From Gyrodactylus bullatarudis (lineage: Eukaryota > Platyhelminthes > Monogenea > Gyrodactylidea > Gyrodactylidae), in assembly GCA_012064415.1 (NCBI GenBank), contig SSNU01000346.1, positions 1 through 64,000 of the forward strand: DNA of 64,000 nucleotides, written 5' to 3'. Within the stretch, counting starts at the first letter, position 1; each line of letters starts with the position of its first letter. The notes beneath the pieces were generated by a model, which searched no databases, was not told the DNA's origin, and saw nothing but the letters and a program-made list of their open reading frames with translations. This document shows, piece after piece, positions 47,874-59,363 of this stretch. The translations under genes were made by a program, and so were the position numbers.

Positions 47874-50800
47874 ATGGTAAGCCTTTATCGATCTTTTGCT
47901 ATCGATAATTTCCAAGTGAACATTTTTTTCAGGTTAACCCAATAGTAGATAAATTGGGCTGGAATTTTAACATGGTAAGTGGAGTGAATGAAATTTTGAT
48001 TTGTTTCAGTATAAGAACAACGTTGTGGAACGAGATGGTGTTATTGTGGAACTATTAGTTAATCACATTGAAAAGCCGGGTAAATTAATGTCAATCTATG
48101 CCTACTTGAATGAGTGAGTACTTTAATGCTTAAAAATTAAAAAAAAAGTTTAAATAAATACAAAATACATAAACCCTTTGGTTCTTTATTTTCCATTTTC
48201 GATTTTCTTTCTCTTCTTAGTCCCGCTCATATCCAATTGTTCTTAGAAATTTGCGATAGAATATTTGAAATATTCAGCTATTGTTTTATGAAGGAAAGTT
48301 ATTTTATTTTTCTAAGGCCTAAGGATAAAAAAACGTTCTAAGCTCTTAAAATATTTGACTACATTTTCAAAAAACCACCCTTCTTTAAGTGACTTTGGTT
48401 AGCACCAGCTAAAAGCTATCTCTGTGAATTATACATATTAATGTACAGTGATTTCCCTACATAACGCCTCGAGATAACTCTATTCCATGCGATTTTCTGT
48501 ATTTATACCTCCCCATATGCAACAACCAATCAGATTCGAGTATTAAAATTCGTATTTTTTTGCAAAATTCTCAAGTCCCATTCAACAATCATTTTACATG
48601 AATGACCTTCAAATTTTATGCTCTATCAATTGAATTAAAAATTTGACTTATATCTGCCTCAATAAAAAACTTTTTTATATTGATTCGTAAAAGAAAATTT
48701 GCTGTATCAATAGATAGAGGCTCTCAAGTTCTACCATGCTACACATTTTTGATTATAAATCTTTGAAAATCTGAAAGAAATTCCAGTTCAAAGTTTGATC
48801 CAAAATTGGCTTTAATTTTTTTGAAAATCTTCCTGTTTTTAGATTCTATTCATGCTAACGACATAGACCCCCCCTCTTTCCTCTTCCTTTTCATACATTC
48901 TAATGTAAGAGAGAAAAGTTGAGACCCCCTTTTTTATCCTTTTGATATGTTCTAGTGGGAATCTCAATCTGGTCACCAAAATTATTCTTCATACGATGAC
49001 GCAATGCGTTCTTAAATCCACACCCTCCTATACCCTATTCTTGTCATGAAAATACTTTATTTTTGAGAATATCTTTCAACATAAGCTGTCCAACTAAACA
49101 AAAGATTGTACTTCATAGTATATTTTTATCTTTCATTTGAGAAGTTTTTGTTGCATCCTCTTCGATTTCGCTGGCTTTTAAAGTAATGACCTTTTATAGA
49201 GGATCCTCTTTAATATCCAGATTCTGAACGATTTTGATTCCTTTCCTTAATGAAGGTTAACGATTCTCCATTTCTTTGAAGATTTTCACAATAGTATTCA
49301 ATAGCTTCAATCTATGTACCCTATTTTTTAGTAAATGGAGTTGGAGGCCTTTTCAAATCTGAGAAGAAATTTCTACGTGTTTTATTTTTAATAATGGCTG
49401 CCTTAACAAAGCCCAGGTAAGATTTTTTTGAGATGAAAACATTATATTGAAATTAAATCATATGATACAAAAAAAATAATAATAAATTCAAGGTGATGTG
49501 AGGTTTTAATAAAGTTCAAAGTGATCTTGATCCCTAAGCTAGTGCAGGCAGCACAACAACCCAATGCACTTCAGCAGAATCCGGTTCAACGACCACTTTT
49601 AATATCAGTTATTCATAAAGGAAACTAGGAACAGAAATCAGTTGATTCTTCAGTTCAAACGTTTATCTCACAGATACAAGGTTGGATTTTATTAAACATA
49701 AAAGCCTTTTATTAAAAGGTCTCATTATCAGAGGACTTATTCAGTCAAATGAGGATTAGAGAAAAGAAGAGATTTTGTGTAGTCAAGCTTAGACCTTAGG
49801 TGACACATAATAGACCTCAAGTCAAAAAGGTTATCACAATCCTTTAAGGAAAACTTAATTTCTATATAATTGTAATATTTGAGAAGAAAATGATACGAAT
49901 ATGAGGGGTTTCTTAAATAGTAATTCTTAATTTCAGGCAAGGAGAGTGAAGTGAAAGTTTTTACAATAAAAGCTGTTCTTCTAAGCCAGATATAGCAATA
50001 AGAGAATTTTATTCATCAGTATCCCTACGGCTGGCTTAGGATCAGATAAAAGGTTCAAGAATATTCTTTTGATAAAAAAATGAATTTTTGGTATCATTTA
50101 ATTGACATATATCACCCTTATAAGAAACCTAAAAATACAGATTTTCAATAAAAATATGATCTGGATTTCAAGATCCAATCACTTGTGATCTTATGAACTG
50201 ATTTTCTTGCCCTGACTATCTATGAAATCAGCACTTTTTTACCTTTCAAACTAGACCATTTGAAGCTCGAGTGAACGCATAATTGATTCACACCCCTTTA
50301 ATTTGTGATCCAAAACCCTGATTTTGATCGGTCGCTTACAAGAAGACCTACATAAAACAGGTTTTTTTAGAGTGCTTTTTAAGGGAAACTTTAATGTTCT
50401 TATGAAAAAGGACCTTCTCTTTTATATACTCAGATGCTTTTGAACTCTCTAAAACCTCTCTGAACCTCGCAATAAAGCTCCAAAAACTCAATTTTTCGTA
50501 CTTGTAAATTTTACCCTTAAAAATGCGAGTTAAACGGAAATCTGAATGCACCAATGAACTCCTTGTAAAATTTTGGTAAATTTGTATATATTTCGCGATA
50601 TATTACGCTCTAATTTCTTCGAACTGGGGTGGCCATCGAGTTTCGGTTCCGACTGTATAAGAGTCGATCGATGGAAAGCAAGCATGGAGAAACCTATATT
50701 GAATTCTTTCCAAGGTTAGGGAGCAAAAATTTGTAATGTGTGGGAGAAGAGAAGCTAAGTAATCTAAATGGGGGAGAACATAACATTTATAACCTTTAAT

Positions 50801-53800
50801 TCTTAGCTCATAAGAAGAAGAATATCTATTGATAACATAGATTATAGAACTGATAAGACCTAGCTTAGACAGCGGAGAGATTTTTAAAGATGAAGTTATT
50901 TCGAAACCTAAGTCCATAGTCTTATCAACAAATTCACCAGGAAAGCTGGATAGAAGAGAGCTTGGTAGACCGTTAGGCAAAAATATTTTGCATTTAGATC
51001 TCTTTATTTCTAAACCCATTTTACCCAGATCAACTTTGAGAGAAGAAAAGTAATAGTTAATTTAAAGAATGTCAAAGGCATTGTCAGCAGTGAAGACAAT
51101 TTTCATATCGTCAGCATACTTGAACATTTTCCCGATTTTACAAGGTAGCTTAATATCAGAGATACAGAGATTGATAATAAGATAAGATGGGAAACTGTGA
51201 CGAAAGTGGACACAAAAGGATTAGAAACTATAGATTGAAATCGCAAAATTATCTTGGAAACTAAAAGGTGTAGAGAATTAATTTTTTGATATACTTTTTT
51301 AAACTTTCTTATTTCTGAAGCTAGAATTCTGAAAATCATATCAAAAGATAGATCTTTATATAACTAAATCTTTTACATAAAAATATTTTTCATAAAATAT
51401 TATTTAAGGCTATTTACGTGAAACGCATCAGGAATCCTACTTAGAAATCAAAAAAATAACTGTGCTTAAATTTGATTGGTTGAGGGTTCCCTGTTCTCTC
51501 ATTGGTTAAGAAAAATCATGGTTTAGGTATATAACCGAGATGCTAATTACGATTTGGGCAGAGAGGGATAGAAAACGGGGACTTCACCTGAAGTTTGAAA
51601 AAAATACAGTATATCAAAAATCGGAAAAATTGCAAATTTTCCACCCTAGTAATAAGTTATAACTTATAAGTGGATTCTTAACTTATAAGTAGTATCATAA
51701 GTAGTTTGTATATTTTCTATAAAATTTCGTTAGGTTATGAATTAAGAAATTTTCTCGGTTATCAGAGAGGAGAGGATTATACCGGCTAATTCATATTGAA
51801 ATTCCATCCATTATTTCCAGAATAGCAAAGTAAGCAAAATTATTGTCCCAGAAATAATTGTGCTAGAAATATTTCGTTCTAGGTGCTTAGGTAATATATC
51901 CCACAGGAACATCTTATTTGGTAATGGATTAGCCCATGTTGCTGAATGTTACAGCTTACTAATGGAACCCACCGAGACTGGTGCGAAAGAAACTCACAAA
52001 GCATTTAGAAATAATCGGTGGGATCCATTAGTAAGCTGTAACATTCAGCGACATGGGCTAATCCATTACCAAATAAGAATTTCCTGTGGGATATATTACC
52101 TAAGCACCTAGAATGAAATATTTCTAGTAATCTTTGTAAGTATAGGTGCTGCACTATTCATTAATAATTTTGCTGAGATTTAAACTCTGTACGTAATAGA
52201 AAATTTGATGTGAGCACGATACCAAATGTACCAAGCCAACAAAAATAGTTGGTTTCTAAACTCATAAGAAAGGTTAAAGAAAACGAATGTATATTTTATT
52301 CTATTACTTTTTTAAAATTTTTTTTATCTTTTTGCCGTTTGGTCCCGATGGATATATGTCTATATTTCAATTTTTTGATCAATAAATCAAATTTGATCGA
52401 GTTTTTTTGAATCTAGATTATGAGACCTACGATCTGAAAAAAGAAAATTTGAAAAAAACAATATTTAAGAAAGTTATGGCATATTTCAAATCTAGAGTTA
52501 GCGCAGAATTAATTAATTTGCAGAATTAATCGCAACCGAGAATCTTTAACAAAATTGCCGTTAGATTGTATGATTTAGTAGATAAGATGTTGGTTTTAAA
52601 ACTCCATCATAAATCACATTTCTGCTTCCAGATCTAAACGAAATGCAAGTGAAATTCAAAATGAATCTGCACACAAAATAATTCGAAATTCTTGTGTTTT
52701 AAAGAGCGAACAAGCAAAATCTCTGACCAATCTGGGATTCTTCGTGGTAACTAAACTGCTCAATAAAAACTATAAGATCAATTATTTTACATTTAACCCT
52801 AGAAATTTGATAAAGATTTAAGTAAGGATCGAATTCTGCCAATGGGTGACAACTTTGATTTGAAATTTGCTCCCGAGCTAGTCATGTGAGTTTAAAGTGA
52901 AAGAAGAAAAGTTTAAACTTTTTTAAAGCCCCAAAATTATAGCCTGCAAGATGTGTAAGTGCAAATCAACCAATTCTAATAATATTGTCAACCTTAATAA
53001 GCATTCTATGAAGGCAAAACATTGAAGATTGGATAAGTGAGAATTTTATACATTTTTTTCCACAAAAACTTTTCAACTGTAACATCAAGAGGTATTGTTA
53101 GGAAAAATACCAACTCTATTTCTAGTGATTTTGAAGATAAATGGCTTCAAAATTTAACATCTTTTATCAGAAAAATAATGCATGAATGTAAATACTATGC
53201 GAAAAATGACCATATATTTCATTAAGAATAAATGAAAAAATCTTTAACAAATTCAAATTTTTTGTGAAAAATCGAGGTTTTCGTAAAACTCGTACATTTC
53301 CAACTTCATATCAACCAACTTTATATGACTAGTTGAAATAAAAATGGAAATTTATGATTTTTACGAATTTTTTTCAATATTTTTATCAAGAAATCGAATT
53401 TGATCATGAGACCCACCTTCAGAATATGAAGAATAAAAATTCAAAAAAAGGTCTGATTTGGTGTAATGAGACTCTGCCTTGCACAAATCCTGTTCTCTGA
53501 CTCTTTAGGAAGCACATGCATCGGCTAGGTAGAGAATACTGAAGTTGCTCATATCAGGAATGTGATTTGTTTTGTGGAGATGCTCCTGTATCACTGAACC
53601 GAAATTGCCCATTTACAGGCACTCCTTGATTCTTCCTTTCACTGGTCTCACCGTTTTTCCCAGATAAGTTGGACCACTGGAATATTTGGATAGGTAAACT
53701 ACGTCTTATGTCTTCGTCCAGGTTGTTTACATCCGAAATCAATTAGATTGCTCTCGGAAGAATGGAGAGTTAGCGAACTAGAAATATCTTCTTTGTTGTT

Positions 53801-56800
53801 TAAGATCTGGTAGGCAGCATCGCTTTTGAATAGTACTTTTAAATAGATGGAGGTCGAGTACTCAACTTCCTTATCAACCTTAGTTTTCAGGTTAGAGTGT
53901 TTATTCATGAAAGCTTCAGGATACCCATCTTTAATGGTTAGTTATTTTAATACATTCTCATCGGAAAGACATAAACTGTGATGGGAATAACTTTTCTAGG
54001 ACCAAAAAGGTGTCACCAAGTTAGCGTGCGTATAGAGAGGCTTTCTTCTTTTAGACTGCACATCTGCCTGAACTTAAGGGAGATTGCGCTTGCCATCGCA
54101 AATCCATCAATTTTTTAAAATAACATCCACTGAATCAAAAATCAATATGTTGAACTGTCATCATAATAAGTTCTGAGATTGAAAGGAATACTAAATATAT
54201 ATATAGAAGGAAATTTATCAAGCTTCTCACCAATAAACTTAACTCTTTCTCTAAGGGTACGTTGGTAAACAGGGAACTAACATCAAACGACACCATTTTG
54301 GATGATTCAAAATTGACATCTCAGAGTTTCGAAACGAATTCCATGGAATTTTTCACTGAGCTTCTGCATAACTCGTTTCGTAAGTAGGTTATCAACTTTT
54401 TTAATTATTGCTCTTTCAAATCCTTTGTTTCTTCTCTAGGCTGTTAAAGAATTTTCACGAGAATGAGTTCTATTTGATCGGTGGTTTTCATGTCATATAT
54501 ACATTTTACATGTTAGTGAAAATGATCTGTGTACACGTTGTTGTACAATGTACAATGTACGCGCCAGAATTAAAGATTCGCCAAAAAGACTTGATTATCT
54601 TCATGTTTTGAGTGGAGTGAAGTTTAAGTTTTATATTGGTCTATGCAAACTACTCCTACCTCAACAAACACCAACCAATTTTTTTGGTTTTATAATAATT
54701 TTCAATTTTTCCATGGGTCCTCTTTCTATAACTTGAAAAACTTTTAGAGCGACGAATCTACTAAAAAATTTCAACCCTCTACTTAAGAGTACACTCGAAC
54801 TTATTGAGATAGTTTTTGATTATTTATACACATGTATGAAATATTAACTGAGGAAGTTAACATTTGGCCTATTGACGTAAGCCAACGAAAGAGATACATT
54901 GATCTCAAAAAAAGTAGCTAACTCAAATTTTCGAAAGAGATGAGCAAATTTGCTTGATAACAAGTATAGTATGGATAGTGTTATCTATTCAGAATTATTG
55001 AGAGCCAATAACTGAAATCAAACTAGCCTGGTTTTTTCAATACTGCAAAAGTGCAGTACATTTTCACGTGGTATTGACCAATGAAATTGATTCGGATAAA
55101 AAATTCCTAGTTTTATATCAATATATGGAAATGGTAAATATACATTCCCCATAGACGATGTATTGACCAATGAATTCATAGTAAATACGTTAACCAATCA
55201 GAAGGCGAGTAATATAATTTTCTTTGTGTTATCGACTAACAATTGATCGATTTTCAGTAAAAAAGTTGCCTTTTTTTCATTGAGTAGCATAAGTAGCAAA
55301 TTTAGTTCTCAACAAATCACTAATCACCAATTAATTAATAATTGATAATCATTATTTACATGTTGGGAGTTGGCAAGAAGGGTTTGGGGGATTCACTGTT
55401 CTCAAATTCACAATACTTCATAATAAGTTAAAAATAAAATCTCCCTGGATGTCCCTCTTTTTCAATCTATCATCCCTAGTTCACTTAAAATACCATAGCA
55501 TCAAGCATAATTTATTTCTAGCAAATTTTAAAATATGTGGAAGCATGTAAGTTTTTACTTTATATATTTTTCGAAATAAATCGATATTTAAAAATTTATT
55601 TTGTTGACTAAAGCGAAAACACCTACCTGTGAGTTGAAAAAAAACTTAGGCGAATAGAATCTTAAGTTATTTTAAACATGAAAAAAATTTTTTTAATTCA
55701 GTGATTTCGGGAGTTTCAAAACTCTGCTTATATGAAGTAAATATTTCTTTATTTGACTCTATGACACTGGTGACAGAAAACTGAAGCTTCTTATCATGTA
55801 TTTGTCGATGGTAATGAAAATAATAGCGGGTCACTTAGTTGCAAAACTTAACATATTTGTTCTTAATATCTGACTCAAATTTTACGGTAGTAGGTATGTC
55901 CATAGAAAAGTTTGTGCTACATAAAGACGATCAGATTCGAAAGATCATCCAAATACATTGAATTTTAATAGAAATGTAACTCAGATGCTTCTTCCTTAAC
56001 CCTTGAAGTCCCAGAGAATTTTTTTTCATGACTTGGATTCAATCTTTTATCTATCCTATGGTTTGGGAATACGCTGATTACGAAAAAGCCGTTTAAACGC
56101 TCTCCACGTTTGCCAAATTAAAAAATGTTATCAAAGATCATCTATATAGCCAGAATCATTCTATGGAGCAAGCGTCTACAATACTACAAAAGGTTGACGA
56201 ATATTTTTTGTGGAATAGGAAGTTAAAGCTTAAATTGGATTATCTATTATGAAGAATGTCGAACAAAAATGAAATTTCCAATACATGTATGGCGTAAAGT
56301 TGTAAACGCTAATGATGAATCCTCACCGGGGGAGGCAGAGAATTTTGTCAAAAATTGGATTGAAAGTTTCAAACTTGAATGTATTAATTTAGTTTCATGT
56401 GTTAGAATTAGTTGATTGTTTCTTGTTGAGACAATACAATGCGGGCTATTAACCAAAAAGACTATGGTAAAATCCTTAAACTCATTTTCTATAACGCTGT
56501 GAAAATTTAAACTGTTTGTATTGAAGCCTGTCTCGATAATTAGTAAAAACCTATATTTTTCGAATTTCTGCTCAATTTTCACTGAGATTTTACATCATAG
56601 ACATTAAATGCGTTTCCAACCATTTCTCATAGTGATCTTAGCAATTATTTCTCAATAATAATTCAGTTATATATATATATAAATATATCATTAATTCAGT
56701 TAAATATGTATAAATAATAATTATTAAATATATATTAATCAATTTCAGACGCAAATATCAATATGGTCCTTTTGCCCTGATACGCTATAATGAAAAAACA

Positions 56801-59363
56801 AATCTTTGTATTCTGGAAAAGGTAAGTTTTAAAATGTATAATTAACTGTTTCAAAACTAATAAATTAATGATCTAGATTGAAGATGGTCTTACTGAAGCG
56901 TATCGAGTCGTAAGTCGTTATCCCAGCAAATTCATATAAATATTAAGCCACTAGAATTTTAGCTAATCTTTATCGTTTTAAGCAAGACTATTTTTTTATA
57001 ATTCAAAATACTTTAGCAATAGTAGAAATTCGAATAATATATTCATAAATCCCAAACAGGTTAAATTTATTAAAAGATCTAACATTTGGTCCCAATGAGG
57101 AGTCAGGCAATGTTATATTATAATTTCTAATTAATTGATATTCGATAATTTTCTCTCCAGCGTAAAGTGAAATCCTCGAGCGACTTCAAGGTGACTCTCA
57201 TCCTGGTTCATCAATATCCGAAGATTGAAAAAATTAAGAGTTTGGTTGTAGAAAAAAAAGTGTAAGTGAAAATTTTGAGGCTTTAGGTATTTTTTAAAAA
57301 TGGTCTTTTACACTAGACCTGTCCATATCGAATTTCGATATTCGGTATTTTTCGATATATCAATATACTGAGAAATATTGAGATGCAATATATGACGGTA
57401 TATATATCGACTCCGTATCGAACCCATTCAATAATACCATATCGAGATTGTTCAATAAATACTCGATATTAGGGGTAGGGATTTTATTAACCCCCTCACC
57501 CTCTCATAAATTTTTATGATTATGAAAGAAACCAACTTATTTTTCGAGCTTTTATAAATGGCTAAGGAAAAAGAATGACTTGTAAAAATTAAAATATATT
57601 ATCTGTATTAAGCATAGAATAATTCATTTTTATCTGGGAGGTCTTTAATAATTCTCATGTTAAGTTTACAAAACATTATCTTCTCAACGGTTTCAGGGTC
57701 AAGGGAATCTCTGTACCAAGGAATCGTTCTTCGGGCTATGCTGAAAACTCGTTCTGAAGCAACGCTGGTAGGATTTATGCTGAAGATGCTTCTGGCAATA
57801 TTAGCAAGTTGAAGAAAATCACATTGCCTGGCCCTCCAAAATTCAAGTACTTCTTCACTTCCTGAGAATGAAGTATACTTTTCATAGTTGTTCATCTCGG
57901 TAGTCAGGCTGTTGCAGGTTTTCATTCGTTTACTTCTTGATTCAACTTCTTCGTCCATCTCAAGTAAATCGAACACTTATTAACGTGGTTGATAGTCGAT
58001 ATATTGTCTGAGGAAAACTTTGTGATCAATTTGTTCACATACTGCACGTTAACTGAGATGAATCCAAGATTTTCAAAATCCTCTTCGCCAAGTGAAGGCT
58101 CACTCATATCTAAATATTGAAAAATTTATTTAATCTAAAATCTTTTTTTTAATAGATGTTAACTAATCCAATATTCTATCCTTCAATTCAAGCATCTTCA
58201 AAATCAACTTGCCCATACTATTCCAGCGAGTTGGACAAAATGAGGGAATAGTGCCATTGATAGGTATATACTCTTCCAGGTCATTTCTGTACTTTTTGTT
58301 GTTCCTAAGTTTAGTACCATAATCGATTACTCTTTTAATAAGAGGCTTAATGGATTCATCGTCAAATGTTGATTGAAGCACAACGTTTAGCCTATGAGCT
58401 ACGCAGTTTAAGCTTTTGTTTTCAAATTGATCAAAAGTAGATGAGTCTTTAACCGCCTTTACCATGGAGCTACCCTGATCGGTCACGCATATTTTGTATC
58501 TCAGCTGGCTGAGTGCTGAATATTCATTAACTATTTCTTCGACGAGTTGATTAATATTATCTGCAGTTTCTGAGCCTTCGAGTAATTTTAGAGAAAGTAA
58601 AAAGCTAATTTTTTTCGAATTTCTTGCTAACATAGTGCATTGTAAGGGCTAAATACTTCTCTCTCTTATGTGACCAAGAATCCATGAAGCCAGTTGAATG
58701 CTTAACAAATCAGTTTCAAGATATTGGTTCTAAAGCAAATAAATTATTAAATTTCTCACCATCTTATCTTTAAGAAAAAAACTATAGTCACTAAGTCTTC
58801 GAGCACATGTCTGTCTACTCTTATAATGAAAACTAGGATTTAAATATTCGACATATTCCAAGAACTCTTCATTTTCAACCAAAGAGAAAGATGAATTTGA
58901 GCCAATAACCATCTTCAATTGTAGGAAATCCGCTTTTAGTTGACTCTGTGAATTTTGTTTTACTTTTATAACTGTATTTGGAGTGCATATAGATTTATCC
59001 AACCGTTTCTTCTTGTGCTCATCCATGATATTACGACAAACAGCAAATTCTTGCTTATGATTATTCTTAAGATGAGTTAACTTATTTGTCGTGTTTGAAT
59101 TTGATGATTTAATTACACTAGAACATCCCTCTATTAAACAACTATGCAAATTTGGAACTAAAATATTATTTAATTTTACTTACTACCAAGAAAGTAAAGA
59201 GATTCGATATTCATAGATATATATCGCCAATATCGTATCGAGTAGAAATGGACAGGTCTATTTTACACGCAGCTTAATTTTTAGTATATTAATATGTATT
59301 TATTTTAGTGTACAGAACCCTGTGAGAGTGTTTATCGATGCATATGCATACATTCATAACTAA
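47874..59363 (+). CDS. Unrecognised 136-residue protein, seven exons, TE-laden introns
   Basis: Seven exons join in one frame: 47874-47876 (start codon only), 47933-47974, 48010-48113, 56749-56821, 56877-56909, 57161-57261 and 59309-59363 with stop TAA. The protein starts MVNPIVDKLGWNFNMYKNNV and continues with DGVIVELLVNHIEKPGKL, KYQYGPFALIRYNEKTNLC and DGLTEAYRVRKVKS. It ends NPVRVFIDAYAYIHN. It is probably a mixed alpha/beta soluble domain; I see no signal peptide or membrane helix, and I do not recognise the family. Introns are 56, 35, 8635, 55, 251 and 2047 nt. The large ones hold a LINE, a decayed Penelope-like element and foldbacks (third intron) and a hAT element (last intron). All junctions are GT-AG and every phase closes, which supports one gene. 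The weak point is the link across the 8.6-kb intron. An alternative is a 51-residue protein stopping at the TGA near 48115. Confidence 0.6.
47975..48009 (+). other. 35-nt intron of the 136-residue gene
   Basis: It starts GTAAGT and ends TTTGTTTCAG, both near-consensus, and joins two exons in phase 0. It contains in-frame stops, so it must be spliced for the frame to continue. Confidence 0.65.
48114..49736. other. Intronic AT-rich stretch, no gene seen
   Basis: Within the 8.6-kb third intron. A short repeat near 48370-48425 matches 30.48 kb. I see no coding sequence. Confidence 0.4.
49737..51340 (-). mobile_element. LINE (family B), decayed, interrupted
   Basis: The minus strand carries the RT catalytic motif FKYADDMKIVF near 51.1 kb. 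MGLEIKRSKCKIFLPNGL and YVLPHLDYLASLLPHITNF with ERIQYRFLHACFPSIDSY follow (to about 50.64 kb). About 600 bp of unrelated repeat sequence comes next, then the C-terminal YYLRNPSYSYHFLL and MCHLRSKLDYTKSLLFSNPH (to 49.74 kb). Frames are broken throughout. It lies antisense inside the third intron of the 136-residue gene. Confidence 0.8.
51862..52127. repeat. 266-bp near-perfect palindromic element (family 3)
   Basis: Inverted arms of about 105-115 bp run from CTAGAAATATTTCGTTCTAG to its complement and surround a non-palindromic core of about 50 bp. A single-arm copy sits at 61908-62019. No coding capacity. An apparent 83-codon ORF across it is a by-product. Confidence 0.82.
52370..53470. repeat. 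Diverged foldback family 1 pieces
   Basis: Left-arm sequence near 52370-52520 and a right terminus ending near 53326 are followed at once by another left-arm start (GGAAATTTATGATTTTTACG). So two partial copies lie end to end. Divergence is higher than in the 4-kb and 15-kb copies. Confidence 0.5.
53530..54400 (-). mobile_element. Penelope-like element, decayed remnant
   Basis: Minus-strand fragments show RT motif A (SKMVSFDVSSLFTNVPL near 54.3 kb), a corrupted GFAMASAIS block near 54.1 kb, and endonuclease remnants (VYLSKYSSGPTYLGKTVRPV near 53.65 kb). Frameshifts and an internal deletion remove the YVDD region. The phrases differ from the intact element at 20 kb, so it is another family. 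Confidence 0.72.
54401..56748. other. Rest of the third intron, no gene seen
   Basis: Open frames at 54408-54611 (+) and 56247-56582 (-) have no recognisable domain. AT-dinucleotide runs occur near 56670-56730 just before the next exon. Confidence 0.4.
57314..59260 (-). mobile_element. hAT DNA transposon with 8-bp target duplication
   Basis: The termini TAGACCTGTCCAT (57314) and its complement (ending 59260) form 13-bp inverted repeats. An exact 8-bp duplication, TTTTACAC, flanks the element (57306-57313 and 59261-59268), the length typical of hAT insertions. The element sits in the last intron of the 136-residue gene, antisense to it. Without it and one duplication the intron would be 92 nt. 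Confidence 0.92.
57608..59149 (-). pseudogene. hAT transposase, frameshifted
   Basis: A BED-type zinc finger (CLIEGCSSV with HLKNNH) opens the protein near 59.1 kb. The catalytic core includes MDSWSHKREKYLALTMHY, VTDQGSSMVKAV, NCVAHRLN and TRWNSMGK. The C-terminal dimerisation region reads SINPTSVASERVFSIARRTI. The frame is broken near 58.69 kb, near 58.62 kb (in an A-run) and near 57.97 kb. A further gap at about 58.11-58.16 kb may be an intron. A 30-nt GT-AG insert lies between KDKM and NQYLETDLL at about 58.73 kb. The copy cannot make a full transposase as it stands. Confidence 0.85.
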
